Shown here: piece after piece, positions 44,777-57,011 of the stretch
Numbering within the stretch: position 1 is the first letter of the stretch
Layout: each line of letters begins with the position of its first letter
Source of the DNA: Ramlibacter terrae
Lineage (GTDB): Bacteria; Pseudomonadota; Gammaproteobacteria; Burkholderiales; Burkholderiaceae_C
Reading direction: 5' to 3'
DNA: 64,000 nt
Assembly (NCBI GenBank): GCA_013127575.1
Contig: CP053418.1
Coordinates: 992,001 to 1,056,000 of the forward strand
Translations under genes and position numbers: made by a program
Notes under the pieces: model-generated
What the model was told of the DNA's origin: nothing
Databases searched by the model: none
Seen by the model: only the letters and a program-made list of their open reading frames with translations

Positions 44777-47105
44777 ATGACGTACTCCCTGAACACCCTC
44801 ACGGACCACGCACCGGCCGGTGCGTCGCCCCGTCCCGGCCTGGCCCGCTTCGCGCACGAAACCCTGCTGGTGCTCGGCGCCGTCGCCCGGGTCCTGTGGC
44901 TGCTGGCGCTCCTCAGTTATTCCGCCGCCGACGCCGCGTTTTCCACTTCCGGTGACGGCGGCGCGATCCGCAACTGGGCGGGCCGCCTCGGCGCGCTCCC
45001 GGCCGACGGCAGCTACTTCCTGCTTGGCTATTCGACCTGGTGGTGCCTGGCCGCCGGCCTGCGGGCCTGGCTCGCGTCGCTGGCCGGCTGGATGCGCGCC
45101 GGCGAGCCCGCTTCCGCGAGCGGCGCCGCCCGCTGGCTGCATGGCCGCACGGCGTTCTGGATCGGCCTCGCCGTGCTGCTCGCCGCCAGCGCCGGGCTGG
45201 AGTGGTCGCGCCTCTACCGCCTCGAAGCCACCCTGCCGGACCACGCCGGTGGCGCGCTCGGCTACCTGGTGGGGCCGCTCGCCATGAAGTGGCTCGGGTT
45301 CACCGGCTCGGGCCTGGTGTTCGTCGCGCTGCTGGTGGTGGGCGCGGCGCTGGTGTTCCGCTTTTCCGGAGCCACGTGGCGGAGCGCCTCGGCGCCGCCA
45401 TCGACGGCTTCATCGCATCGCGCCGCGAGAAGCGCGAGATCGCGCAAGACCCGGCCCCGGGGCAGCGCGCGGCCCGCGAGCGCGAGGAGATCGTGCTCGA
45501 AGAGCGCACGGAGATCGAGGAGCACCACCCGGTGCCGGTGCTGATCGAACCCGTCGCATCGCCGGCGCCGCGCAGCGAACGCGTGGCCAAGGAGCGCCAG
45601 AAGCCGCTCTTCACCGAAATGCCGGACAGCAAGCTGCCGCAGGTCGACCTGCTCGATGGCGCCGCCGGACGGCAGGAGACGGTGTCGTCCGAGACGCTGG
45701 AGATGACCTCGCGGCTGATCGAGAAGAAGCTCAAGGACTTCGGCGTCGAGGTGCGCGTGGTTGCCGCCGCGCCGGGCCCGGTGATCACGCGCTACGAGAT
45801 CGAGCCCGCCACGGGCGTGAAGGGCTCGCAGATCGTCAAACGGCGAAGGACCTCGCGCGTTCGCTCTCGCTCGTGTCGATCCGCGTCATCGAAACGATTC
45901 CCGGCAAGAACTTCATGGCGCTGGAACTCCCCAACGCCAAGCGGCAGTCGATCAAGCTGTCGGAGATCCTCGGCTCGCAGGTCTACCACGAGGCCAAGTC
46001 GCAGCTGACCATCGGCCTCGGCAAGGACATCGGCGGCGCGCCGGTGGTGGCCGACCTGTCGAAGATGCCGCACGTGCTGGTGGCCGGCACCACGGGTTCG
46101 GGCAAGTCGGTCGGCATCAACGCGATGATCCTCAGCCTGCTTTACAAGGCCGAAGCGCGCGACGTGCGCCTGCTGATGATCGACCCGAAGATGCTGGAGA
46201 TGTCGGTCTACGAAGGCATCCCGCACCTGCTGGCGCCGGTGGTCACCGACATGAAGCAGGCCGCCAACGGGCTGAACTGGTGCGTGGCCGAGATGGAGCG
46301 GCGCTACAAGCTGATGTCGAAGCTGGGCGTGCGCAACCCGGCCGGCTACAACCACAAGATCGACGAAGCCAACGCCGGGGAACAGTTCATCTACAACCCC
46401 TTCAGCCTGACGCCGGACAGCCCGGAACCGCTGGAGCGCCTGCCCTACATCGTGGTGGTGATCGACGAACTCGCCGACCTGATGATGGTGGTCGGCAAGA
46501 AGATCGAGGAGCTGATCGCGCGGCTGGCGCAGAAGGCGCGCGCGGCCGGCATCCACCGGGTGCTTGCCACGCAGCGTCCGAGCGTCGACGTGATCACCGG
46601 CCTGATCAAGGCCAACATCCCGACGCGCATCGCGTTCCGGGTTTCCAGCAAGATCGACAGCCGCACCATCCTCGACCAGATGGGCGCCGAGGCGCTGCTC
46701 GGCATGGGCGACATGCTGTACATGGCCAGCGGCAGCGGCCTGCCGGTGCGCGTGCACGGCGCCTTCGTCAGCGACGAGGAAGTGCACCGCGTGGTGGCCT
46801 ACCTGAAGCAGCAGGGCGAGCCGAACTACATCGAGGGCGTGCTGGAAGGCGGCACGGTCGACGGTGAGGACGGCGTCGGCGGCGTGGCCGGCGAAGGCGG
46901 TGGCGAGGGCGACCCGATGTACGACCGCGCGGTCGAAGTGGTGCTCAAGAACCAGAAGGCGAGCATCTCGCTGGTGCAGCGGCACCTCTCCATCGGCTAC
47001 AACAAGGCGGCCAACCTGCTGGAAGCGATGGAGAAGGCCGGCCTGGTCAGCGCGATGAATGCGCGGGGCCAGCGCGAGATCACGGTGCCCGGCCGCGGCG
47101 AATAA
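44777..47105 (+). CDS. ftsK: DNA translocase FtsK
   Basis: FtsK anchors at the septum and pumps chromosome ends. Four N-terminal membrane helices (about residues 28-48, 73-95, 125-145, 155-180) are followed by a short linker, then the motor with Walker [10 protein letters not shown] and Walker [15 protein letters not shown], and the gamma DNA-reading domain ([16 protein letters not shown]). Length is about 776 residues. Frames break near 45368 (repaired as [11 protein letters not shown]) and 45842 (repaired as [11 protein letters not shown]), both restoring CCTGG. The trxB-ftsK-lolA-rarA order is normal for this group. Confidence 0.96.
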
Positions 47106-47171
47106 CACGAACGGTTACGAACTTCAGCGGCCGAACGCCACCCAACGGACAATGACCGTTGGGAGAACCTC

Positions 47172-47806
47172 ATGAAGAAAACCATTGCCGCCGCCGTCCT
47201 GTCCCCGGTGGGGCTCGCGGCGTACGCAGGCCCGCTCGAGAGCACGGAGAATTTCATCCGCACCGCCAAGAGCGGCCGCGCCGACTTCACGCAGGTGGTG
47301 ACGGCGCCGTCGCGCAACGGAGAGGCCCCGCGCACCAAGACGTCCTCCGGCACCTTCGAGTTCGAGCGCCCGAACAAATTCCGCTTCGTCTACGCCAAGC
47401 CGTTCCAGCAGACCATCGTGGCCGACGGCCAGACGCTGTGGATGCACGACGTCGACCTGAACCAGGTCACCTCGCGCAAGCAGGCCAAGGTGCTGGCCCA
47501 GACGCCGGCGGCATTGGTCGCGGCTTCGCCCGACCTGCAGACGCTGCAGCGCGACTTCACGCTGCAGGCCCTTCCCGACAGCAATGGGCTGCAGTGGGTC
47601 CAGGCGACCCCCAAGGCCAAGGAAGGCCAGTTGACCGGAATGAAGGTGGGCTTCCGCGGCGACCAACTGGCCGCGCTGGAAGTGCAGGACAGCTTCGGCC
47701 AGCGTTCGCTGCTCACGTTCTCGGGCATGCAGGTCAATGCCGGCGTGAGCGCCGACGCGTTCCGCTTCACGCCGCCGAAGGGCACGGACGTCGTCCGGCG
47801 CCCTGA
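47172..47806 (+). CDS. lolA: Outer-membrane lipoprotein carrier protein LolA
   Basis: LolA carries lipoproteins through the periplasm from LolCDE to the outer membrane. A signal peptide (to about residue 19, AAYAGP) is followed by the LolA fold: TKTSSGTFEFERPNKFRFVY, WMHDVDLNQV and FRFTPPKGTDVV. The raw frame runs into the next gene; a one-base repair near 47797 puts the stop at 47804-47806, three bases before the convergent stop. I prefer that end. Length is about 211 residues. Confidence 0.92.
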
Positions 47807-47809
47807 CGC

Positions 47810-48178
47810 TCAGGGCGCGGCGGCGCGCTCCTGCTCCTTGCGCTCGATGAATTCGTCCATCCGCGACAGCAGCCGCCACCATTCCGATCCATCGGCGCGG
47901 TAGGTGCGGATCGCGCCGGCCCGCACCAGGATCTTGCGCAGTTCGTCGTCGGTGAAGCCGCCGAGCGCATTGCGCAGCGCTTCGAACGAGCGGTCGGTGA
48001 AGCTCTTGTGCTCGAGGAAGTGGCGGGCCGTTTCCTCGGCCATGAATTCGACCTTGTGCTGCTCCCGCAGCAAGCGCAGCTGGTTGCGGAACTGCTGCCG
48101 ATGGAGCAGGAAGCTGATGCCGCCGCCAACGATGGCGCCGAGCAGGGCGGAGAAGGTGGACCACAAGGCCGCATCCAT
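47810..48178 (-). CDS. Small membrane-anchored protein, unknown
   Basis: This intact protein of 122 residues has one N-terminal membrane segment (FSALLGAIVGGGISFLLH) and then a charged helical region (RNQLRLLREQHKVEFMAEE) ending with GGFTDDELRKILVRAGAIRT and a WWRLLSRMDEFIE. The C-terminal part looks like a small winged helix. A start nine codons upstream is also possible. It is squeezed between lolA and rarA, on the opposite strand to both, and is common in that place in the family. Role unknown. Confidence 0.7.
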   Translation of the reverse strand: MDAALWSTFSALLGAIVGGGISFLLHRQQFRNQLRLLREQHKVEFMAEETARHFLEHKSFTDRSFEALRNALGGFTDDELRKILVRAGAIRTYRADGSEWWRLLSRMDEFIERKEQERAAAP

Positions 48179-48203
48179 GGTGGCCGGACTATAAACTCGT
48201 TGC

Positions 48204-49491
48204 ATGAGCACAGCACCTCCCGCCCACGCCCCCCCGGCGGAGCGCCTGCGGCCGCGCACGCTCGGCGAGGTGATCGGGCAGCAGCACCTGCTCGGCGAGG
48301 GCATGGCCCTGCGCATCGCCTTCGAATCCGGGCAGCCGCATAGCTGCATCCTCTGGGGGCCGCCCGGCACGGGCAAGACCACCATCGCGCGGCTGATGGC
48401 CGACGCCTTCGACGCGCAGTTCATCACCATCAGCGCGGTCTGGGCGGCGTGAAGGACATCCGCGAGGCCGTGGAGCAGGCGCAGATCGCGCAGGCGCACG
48501 GGCGCCGCACGATCGTCTTCGTCGACGAGGTGCACCGCTTCAACAAGAGCCAGCAGGACGCCTTCCTGCCGCACGTGGAGTCGGGTCTCTTCACCTTCAT
48601 CGGCGCCACCACCGAGAACCCGTCGTTCGAGGTGAACTCGGCGCTGTTGTCGCGCGCCGCGGTCTACGTGCTGCAGCCGCTCGGCGAGGCCGACCTGCAG
48701 CAGATCGTGCAGCGCGCGCAGGCCATCGATGCCGTGCCCGCCATCGAACCCGCGGCGCTCGACCGGCTGGTCTCCTATGCCGACGGCGACGCCCGCCGCC
48801 TGCTCAACACGCTGGAGACGTTGGCCGTCGCCGCCACGCGCGAGAAGCGCGAGCAAGTCACCGACGAATGGCTGCTCAAGGTGCTCGGCGAGCGCATGCG
48901 CCGCTACGACAAGGGCGGCGAGCAGTTCTACGACACCATCAGCGCGCTGCACAAGTCGATGCGCGGCTCAGACCCCGACGCCACGCTGTACTGGCTGGTG
49001 CGCATGCTCGATGGCGGCGTCGATCCGCGCTACATCGCCCGCCGCATGGTCCGGATGGCCATCGAGGACGTCGGCCTGGCCGACCCGCGCGCCATCCGCA
49101 TGGCGCTGGATGCGTCCGAGGTGTACGAACGGCTCGGAAGCCCCGAGGGCGAACTCGCCCGGCGCAGTGCCTCGTGTATCTGGCAATAGCGCCCAAGTCG
49201 AACGCGGTGTACAAGGCCTACAACGAGGCCCGCGCGCTGGTGCGCAAGGACGGCACCCGCCCGGTGCCGCTGCACCTGCGCAACGCGCCCACCCGCCTGA
49301 TGAAGGACCTCGGCTACGGCAAGGACTATCGGTATGCGCACGACGAGGAGGGCGGCTTCGCGGCCGGGGAGACCTACTTCCCCGAAGGCATGGCGCCGAA
49401 GGAGTTCTACCGGCCGGTCGAACGCGGCACGGAAATCCGCATCGCCGACAAGCTGCGCGAGCTGCGGGCGCTCAATCGCAAGACGGGTTGA
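48204..49491 (+). CDS. rarA: Replication-associated recombination AAA+ ATPase RarA (MgsA)
   Basis: RarA acts at stalled replication forks. Seen are Walker [17 protein letters not shown], Walker [21 protein letters not shown], sensor 1 [19 protein letters not shown] and the C-terminal MgsA domain ([20 protein letters not shown]). Length is about 430 residues. Frames break near 48441 (repaired as [11 protein letters not shown]) and 49161 (repaired as ELALAQCLVYL), both restoring CCTGG. An intrinsic terminator lies about 80 bases downstream. Confidence 0.95.
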
Positions 49492-49570
49492 GCACCTTGG
49501 CGACACGGTGAAAGCCCTAGGCGGGGGCGGCCGTTCGCGCCCGATGGCGCCGTTTACAATCCCGCCCGAC

Positions 49571-49604
49571 AACCCGCCCGGGGCCCTGCCTGGCGGGTTT
49601 TTTG
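49571..49604 (+). terminator. Rho-independent terminator after rarA
   Basis: Stem AACCCGCC/GGCGGGTT with a 12-base loop and six T follow about 80 bases past the rarA stop and 100 bases before livH. It ends the rarA transcript before the liv operon. Confidence 0.85.
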
Positions 49605-49703
49605 CTAGATGACGCCAGCGCCTCACGAAGGCGGGACGCGTCTGGGAGAAGCGGGCCGGGCAACCATGCCGCTGGCCGAGCCAAAGAAACGGAGAGAACC
49701 TCT

Positions 49704-50631
49704 ATGGAAATCCTGCTGCAGCAGATCATCAACGGTCTGGTCCTCGGCAGCATGTACGCGCTGGTGGCCCTGGGCTACACCATGGTGTACGGCATCATCA
49801 ACCTGATCAACTTCGCCCACGGCGAGGTGCTGATGGTGGGCGCGCTCACCAGCTGGGCGATCATCACGACGGTGCAGGAAGCGATGCCGGGCATCCCCGG
49901 CTGGCTGCTGCTGCTGTTCGCGCTGGTCATCTCGAGCATCGTCGCGGCGGCGCTCAACTTCACGATCGAGAAGGTCGCCTACCGGCCGCTGCGCAACAGC
50001 CCCAAGCTGGCGCCGCTGATCACCGCCATCGGGATGTCGATCCTGCTGCAGACGCTGGCGATGATCATCTTCAAGCCGAACTACAAGCCGTATCCCACGC
50101 TGTTGCCGCCCAAGCCCTTCGAGATCGGCGGCGCGGTGATCACCAGCACGCAGATCATGATCTGGGCGTCACCGCGGTGTCGCTCGCGGTGCTGATGTAC
50201 CGGTGAACTACACGCGGCTCGGGCGCGCCATGCGCGCCACTTCGGAGAATCCGCGCGTGGCCGCCCTGATGGGGGTCAAGCCCGACATGGTGATCTCGGC
50301 CACCTTCATCATCGGCGCGGTGCTCGCCACCATCGCCGGCATCATGTACGCGTCGAACTACGGCACGGTGCAGCACACCATGGGCTTCCTGCCCGGGCTC
50401 AAGGCCTTCACGGCGGCGGTGTTCGGCGGCATCGGCAACCTGGGCGGCGCGGTGCTCGGCGGCATCCTGCTCGGGTTGATCGAGGCGATCGGCTCCGGCT
50501 ACATCGGCATCGCCACCGGCGGCGTGCTGGGCAGCCACTACTCCGATATCTTCGCCTTCATCGTGCTGATCATCATCCTGACCCTGCGGCCCTCCGGCCT
50601 GCTCGGCGAGCGCGTCGCCGACCGCGCATAA
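49704..50631 (+). CDS. livH: Branched-chain amino acid ABC transporter permease LivH
   Basis: LivH is an inner-membrane permease of the LIV-type transporter. Family features include QQIINGLVLGSMYALVALG, NFAHGEVLMVGAL, the EAA-like loop RAMRATSENPRVAALMG and FGGIGNLGGAVLGG. Length is about 310 residues, eight helices. Frames break near 50163 and 50202, repaired as MILGVTAVS and MYLVNYTRLG by restoring CCTGG. The ATG has GGAGAGA upstream. First gene of livHMGF. Confidence 0.94.
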
Positions 50632-50641
50632 GGAGCCGACC

Positions 50642-51762
50642 ATGATCATCAACAAGCAGAACAAGACCGTCGTCTGGGTGCGGCGCGCTGGCGCTGTGCA
50701 TCCTGCCGCTGCTGCTGCAGTCGGCCGGCAACTTCTGGGTGCGCATCGCCGACACCGCGCTGCTGTACGTGCTGCTGGCGCTGGGCCTGAACATCGTGGT
50801 GGGCTATGCCGGCCTGCTCGACTGGGCTTCGTCGCCTTCTTCGCCATCGGCGCCTACCTGTACGGGCTGATGGCGTCGCCGCACCTGTCGGAAGCCTTCC
50901 CGTGGTTCGCCGCGATGTTCCCCAACGGCCTGCACACGTCCATCTGGCTCGTGATTCCACTCGGGGCCGCCGTGGCGGGCGTGTTCGGCATCCTGCTGGG
51001 CGCGCCGACGCTGAAGCTGCGCGGCGACTACCTCGCGATCGTCACGCTCGGATTCGGCGAAATCATCCGCGTGTTCCTGAACAACCTCGACCACCCGATC
51101 AACATCACGAACGGTCCCAAGGGATTGAGCCAGATCGACTCGATCACGCTGTTCAAGTTCGAGTCGCTGGGCATCCCCGGCCTGAACCTCGGGCGGCCGC
51201 TGGACATCACCGAGACGTACACCATCAACTCGGTGACGCTCTACTACTACCTGTTCCTCGCGCTGGTCGTGCTGAGCGTGATCATCTGCCACCGCCTCGA
51301 AGTCTCGCGCACCGGCCGCGCACGGATGGCCATCCGCGAGGACGAGATCGCCGCCAAGGCGATGGGCATCAACACCCGCAACATGAAGCTGCTGGCCTTC
51401 GGCATGGGCGCCACTTTCGGCGGCGTGTCGGGCACGATGTTCGCGGCCTTCCGGGCTTCGTCTCGCCGGAGTCGTTCAGCCTGATGGAGTCGGTGATGAT
51501 CGTCGCCATGGTGGTACTGGGCGGCATCGGCCACCTGCCGGGCGTGATCCTGGGCGCGGTGCTGCTGTCGGCGCTGCCCGAGGTGCTGCGCTGGGTGTCC
51601 GGCGTGATGGACCTGCAGGCGCTCACCGGCGGGCGCCTCGACGCCTCCATCCTGCGCCAGCTGCTGATCGCGCTGGCCATGATCATCATCATGCTGCTGC
51701 GCCCGCGCGGCCTGTGGCCGACGCGCGAGCACGGCAAGGCCCTGCAGCCGGCTGCCAAGTAA
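50642..51762 (+). CDS. livM: Branched-chain amino acid ABC transporter permease LivM
   Basis: LivM is the partner permease. Recognisable segments are LLYVLLALGLNIVVGYAGLL, GAPTLKLRGDYLAIVTLGFG, GRARMAIREDEIAAKAMGIN and GGIGHLPGVILGA. Length is about 374 residues, with the substrate-pathway helices of the family. Frames break near 50681, 50822 (repaired as LLDLGFVAFF) and 51453 (repaired as AAFQGFVSPES). It starts 10 bases after livH and ends 10 bases before livG. Confidence 0.93.
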
Positions 51763-51772
51763 GGAGAACAAG

Positions 51773-52588
51773 TTGACCGACATCGTTCTCCGCGTCGCCG
51801 GAATCTCCAAGCGCTTCGGCGGGCTGCAGGCCCTCTCGGACGTGGGCCTCACCATCGAGCGCGGGCAGGTCTATGGCCTGATCGGCCCCAACGGCGCCGG
51901 CAAGACCACCTTCTTCAACGTGATCACCGGGCTGTACACGCCCGACAGCGGCACCTTCGAGCTGGCGGGGCAGCCTTACAAGCCCACGGCGGTGCACGAA
52001 GTCGCGAAAGCGGGCATCGCCCGCACGTTCCAGAACATCCGGCTGTTCGCCGACATGACCGCGCTCGAGAACGTGATGGTGGGCCGGCACGTGCGCACCC
52101 AGTCCGGCTTGCTCGGCGCCATGTTCCGCACCGGGAAGTTCGTCACCGAAGAAGCGGCGATCACGAAGCGCGCACGGGAACTGCTCGATTACGTCGGCAT
52201 CGGCCGGCTCGCCGAATACAAGGCGCGCACGCTCTCGTACGGCGACCAGCGCCGGCTCGAGATCGCCCGCGCACTCGCCACCGACCCGCAGCTGATCGCG
52301 CTGGACGAACCCGCGGCCGGCATGAACTCCACCGAGAAGGTGGTGCTGCGCGAGCTGATCGACCAGATCCGCAAGGACGGCCGCACCATCCTGCTGATCG
52401 AGCACGACGTGAAGCTGGTGATGGGCCTGTGCGACCGCGTGACCGTGCTCGATTACGGCAAGCAGATCGCCGAGGGCTCGCCCTATGACGTGCAGAGAGA
52501 CGAAAAAGTGATCGAAGCCTACGGGCCACAGCCACAAACCCACCGCGGGGCTGCCGACCGGCGCGCCGCTGGTCGCGGGGGAGACGCC

Positions 52589-52592
<4 letters not shown>
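51773..52592 (+). CDS. livG: Branched-chain amino acid ABC transporter ATPase LivG
   Basis: LivG is one of two ATPases. Walker A GPNGAGKTT, a signature LSYGDQRRLEIARAL and Walker B IALDEPAAGMN are all present, together with GIARTFQNIRLF. The start is TTG with AAGGAG before it. The raw frame runs on into livF; restoring a CCTGG near 52527 gives EAYLGHSHKPTAG and a TGA that overlaps the livF ATG (ATGA). Length is about 273 residues. Confidence 0.94.
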
Positions 52593-53301
<709 letters not shown>

Positions 53302-53311
53302 CGCTCCGCGC

Positions 53312-53689
53312 TCAGTAGCGCCACTGCAGCCCGAGGCTGGTGGCGCGCAGCTCCCGCTCGCCCGTGAGGGTGCGGAAGTCGTAGCTGTCCCAGCCGAGCG
53401 TGGCGGAGGCGCGCGGAGAAAAGTCCCAGCTCACGCCCAGCCCGTAGCTGAGGCCGGTGCCTTCCGCGGTGCCGAAGCGCGCGGGCGAGGCCGCGCGGGA
53501 TGCCGTGCCGAAGCGGCCGTAGATCCCGACGTCCTCGGCCAGCGGCGCGCGCAGCGTGGCGTTGCCCGCCTGCAAGCCCGTCGCACTGGAGCTGCCCGGC
53601 CATCGGATGCCGCCTTGCGATTGCGCGGCTGCAGCGCCCGCGAGCCCGAGTCCGAGAACCAGTGCCGTAAGGGGGCGATACGCTGACAT
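53312..53689 (-). CDS. Small outer-membrane beta-barrel-like protein
   Basis: This intact protein of 125 residues has a signal peptide (LTALVLGLGLAGAAAAQ, cleavage around residue 24) and then alternating strands ending in a C-terminal aromatic (SLGLQWRY), as in outer-membrane barrel proteins. Segments such as GLSYGLGVSWDFSPRAS look like a barrel hairpin. It is short for a full barrel, so it may be one half or a dimer. The start has GAGGAG upstream. No relation to the liv operon is evident; they are convergent. Confidence 0.65.
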   Translation of the reverse strand: MSAYRPLTALVLGLGLAGAAAAQSQGGIRWPGSSSATGLQAGNATLRAPLAEDVGIYGRFGTASRAASPARFGTAEGTGLSYGLGVSWDFSPRASATLGWDSYDFRTLTGERELRATSLGLQWRY

Positions 53690-53789
53690 GGCGGGCTCCT
53701 CGCGATGGCGGAAGAGCCACTTTCGGGTCCGGTCGAGCCAGCGCGTGTCGGACGTTTCGCACCCGCGCTGTAGGCGCACCCGCTCAGGC

Positions 53790-54759
53790 TCAATCGACCT
53801 TTGCGCCCGACGCCTTCACGACTTTTTCGTATTTGGCGAGCTCCGCCTTCATGAACGCGCCGAAGTCCTCCGGCGAGTTCGGCACCGGCTCCGCCATCAG
53901 CCCGGCGAAGCGGGTCTTCGCTTCCAGCGTCTGCAGCGCCGTCACGAAGGCTGGTTCAGCTTCTGCACGACGTCGCGCGGCGTGCCCGCGGGTGCGACGA
54001 GGCCCCACCACGTGTCGATGGCGAAGCCCTTGAGCGTGTCCGCCACCGGCGGCACCTCGGGCAGGCTGGGCGAGCGGGCGAGCGTGGTGACGGCCGGGGC
54101 CTTCAGCTTGCCCGAGCGGATGTTCGGCGCCGCGGTGGCAAGGTTGTCGAAGTTGAAGTCGACTGGCCCGACAGCAGCGCCAGCTGCGCCGGGTTGCCGC
54201 CGTTGTAGGGGATGTGCACGGCGAAGATGCCGGCGTCGCGCTTGAACATCTCGCCCGCGAGGTGGCCGGCGCTGCCGTTGCCGCCGCTGCCGTAATTGAG
54301 CTTGGCCGGGTTGGCCTTCGCATACGCGATGAGGTCGCGCAGCGTCTCGATCTTCAGGCGCGCGGCGGTCTCGGCGTTCATCACCAGCACGTTGGGCACG
54401 CGCAGCATCTGCGTGATGGGCGCGAAGTCTTTCGCCGCGTCGTACGGCATCTTCGAGAAGAGCCACGGGTTGATGGCATGCGTGGCGACCGCGGCGATGC
54501 CGATGGTGGTGCCGTCGGGCGCGGCTTTGGCCACGGCGTCGGCGCCGATGTTGCCGCCGCCGCCGGGGCGGTTCTCGATGATGACGGTTCCCAGCGAATC
54601 CTTGACCCGTTCCGCCAGCAGGCGCGCGGTCACGTCGATGGGGCCGCCGGGCGCGTACGGCACGATGATGCGCAGCGGCCTGGCCCGGGCGATGGCGAAG
54701 GGAGCGGCCAGCGTGGCCGCGGCGGCGGCGGAAGAGAGGAGGAGGGTGCGGCGTTTCAT
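53790..54759 (-). CDS. Bug-family tripartite tricarboxylate transporter substrate-binding protein
   Basis: Bug receptors bind carboxylates and similar compounds in the periplasm. A twin-arginine-type signal (MKRRTLLLSSAAAAATLAAP) leads to RPLRIIVPYAPGGPIDVTAR, the family start, and ENRPGGGGNIGADAVAKA. The later GSGGNGSAGHLAGE and VPPVADTLKGFAIDTW are also standard. Length is about 322 residues. Frames break near 53953 and 54163, repaired as LNQAFVTAL and SGQVDFNFD by restoring CCAGG. No TctAB is adjacent; it may serve the TctBA at 14-16 kb or another permease. Confidence 0.9.
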
Positions 54760-54791
54760 GGCCGCCATTTTCCGCGAAGGCGCGGCGGGCG

Positions 54792-55583
54792 CTAGCGGCG
54801 AGACCCGAACAGGCCGCGCAACCACCCGGTGCGCGGCGCGTCGCGCAGGGGCGGGCGGGGCACCGTGGAAGGCACCGCGTTGTCCGGGATCATCCGCGGG
54901 CGCCCGCGCACGAGCAGTTCGGCCTCCTCCCGCCCGAGCAGCCGCTCGGCGACTTCGCGCGCCTTGGACATGACCGGCGAGCGCCGGCCGGCCGAGTGCG
55001 CGTCGGTGGCGAGGATGTGCGTCATGCCGTCGCCGAGGAATTTCTCGGCCCAGTACTTCGCGCGCGTGCCGAACACGCCGGTGACCGCGCCCGCCGTGAC
55101 CTGCATCCAGCACCCCTGCCTGACCGGGTTGCCGAACACCGCGTAGTTGTCCTCGACCCGGGTGAGCCGCTCCGGGTGCGTGATGACGGGCACGTAGCCT
55201 TCGGCGACGAGCTGGAAGACCGATTCCTCGAAGCGGGGCGGCGCGACATGGTGCGACGGTTCGAGCAGCAGGTAGCGGGTCTGGTGCAGGCACGGCACGG
55301 TGCCGGCGCGCAGGCCTTCCAGCAGGCCCGGCACCAGGTGCACGTCGGCGCCGATGGTGAGCTGCAGCGGGATCCCCGCTTCCTCCGGGGATTGCTGGAG
55401 CGCGTCGCGCGCAGCGGTGATGCCGGCCGTGGCGTTCATGTACAGGCCGGGGTAGATGTGGGGCGTGCATGCCATGACCTCGATGCCGTCGGCCACCGCG
55501 ATGCGGGCCATGTCGAGCGACATCGCCAGGCTGCGGGAGCCGTCGTCGATGCCGGGCAGGATATGGCTGTGGAGGTCAATCAT
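54792..55583 (-). CDS. PHP-family tyrosine-protein phosphatase (CpsB/YwqE-like)
   Basis: This intact protein of 263 residues has the PHP metal pattern: MIDLHSHILPGIDDGSR, CTPHIYPG, VITHPERL and ATDAHSAGRRSP. Family members dephosphorylate bacterial tyrosine kinases in capsule and EPS synthesis; the Wzc-like kinase lies 5 kb upstream in the same locus. Its start overlaps the Wzy-like gene stop by eight bases, so translation is coupled. The last 25 residues are basic and rich in Pro/Arg. Confidence 0.88.
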   Translation of the reverse strand: MIDLHSHILPGIDDGSRSLAMSLDMARIAVADGIEVMACTPHIYPGLYMNATAGITAARDALQQSPEEAGIPLQLTIGADVHLVPGLLEGLRAGTVPCLHQTRYLLLEPSHHVAPPRFEESVFQLVAEGYVPVITHPERLTRVEDNYAVFGNPVRQGCWMQVTAGAVTGVFGTRAKYWAEKFLGDGMTHILATDAHSAGRRSPVMSKAREVAERLLGREEAELLVRGRPRMIPDNAVPSTVPRPPLRDAPRTGWLRGLFGSRR

Positions 55584-56973
55584 CGGCAGCCTCCTTGCGC
55601 CCGGTGACGGACAGGGGCCGCAGGTACACGCCCGCCAGCAGGGCGGCCGCGATGGCGTTGGCCGGGATGTGCATGTTGAATTCCGCCGGGCAGTGCACCG
55701 GGAAGCCCAGCAGGCCGATGCCGCAGATGGCGGCGGCCATGGCTTCGCGGGAGAGGCGCCTATCCTTGAAGGCCATGCGGACCAGCAGCGCCGCCCGCTG
55801 CAGGGCGAGCCAGCCGAAGGCGGCGATGAGCAATGCGCCGAACACGCCGCCTTCGAACAGCATCTGGGCGTAGTCCTGGTGCGCGTAGTGGGCGGTGCCG
55901 ATCAGCGTTCCCGGCTGGTACCGAGGGTACACCTCGAAGTAGGTCCCCCAGCCGGAGCCGAACGGCAACAGTTCGGCCGCCCCCGCCCGTGGTGCTGGTG
56001 GCCTGGATGAGGCGGAACGGGACATCCCCCGCAACCCGCGCCAGGTCGAACCGCGCCACCAGCGCATCGAACCCGATCAGGGCGAGCGCGGCGGCAAGGA
56101 CGCCGCCGATGATCCAGAACGGCCGCCGGGAATCGGAATAGGCGCACGGACGCCGGCTGGCGGCGAGGGCGACCCCGAACGCGAGCATCGCTGCCGGAAG
56201 CCCGGACAGGGCGGCCGCGCGTGACCGCGAAATCAGGATGCCGACGAGCAGCAGCACGGCGCCGGCGGCCAGCAAGGCGACGGAACGCATGACGCCGGCC
56301 TCGTCGCGCGCGGCGAAGCCGCCGCGCCGGCGGCGGTCGGTCAGGTGCAGCCAGGCCAGCCAGATGTAGGCGGCCAGCGCCATGCCCACGTAGTTCGCGA
56401 AGTGGTTCGAGTTGGCGAAGGTGCCGAAGGGCCGCGTGCCGGTCCGGGGGCTGCCGAAGTAAAGGGTCGAACCCGCCCCGCCCGCAAGCTGGAGCATCCC
56501 CATGAGGACCTGCGCGAAGGCGACGCCGACCAGGACGCGCAGGATCCATTGCAGCTGGCGCAGGTCGGCGGGTAGGCCGCCGCGAAGCCCGCCACGATGG
56601 GAATGCCCGCCAGCAGCGAAACGCTCGTGGCATTCGGTACGAGCGACAGGGGCCGCCACTGGCCCGGGGCGATGCCGATGCCGGCCAAGAGGCCGACGTA
56701 GTCCGCGCGGCCCGGCACGGCCTCCCACAGGCCCGGAGGCAGCGGCAGCAGGTAGATGACGGCGAGCCACGCCGGGCTGCTCAGGAGGAAGGCGAGGAGC
56801 CAGCCGGTGACGGACAGCCGGGCCGCCGGCCGTGGCATCCGTGCCAGCAGGGCGACCGGGAACACCGGGGCCACGCCCTCGAGCACGATGAGGGCGACGT
56901 TGCGGTTGCCGCCGCGCATCAGCGGCGCCGCGACCAGCAGCGAGAGCAGCGCATAAAACGCGGCGGGGCCCAT
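55576..56973 (-). CDS. O-antigen ligase/polymerase (Wzy-like) membrane protein
   Basis: This protein of about 465 residues has at least ten membrane segments and the O-antigen ligase family core: GTFANSNHFANYVGMALA followed by LISRSRAAALSG. A periplasmic loop near the C-terminus holds GSGWGTYFEVYPRYQPG and a His-rich HYAHQDYAQML, typical of the ligase/polymerase loop. Frames break near 55985 and 56577, the latter repaired as AAYLADLRQLQWI by restoring CCTGG. It likely polymerises the EPS repeat. Confidence 0.87.
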
Positions 56974-57011
56974 GGGCCCCGCAATTGCCGGTGTCTGGCC
57001 GGCGCCGGACG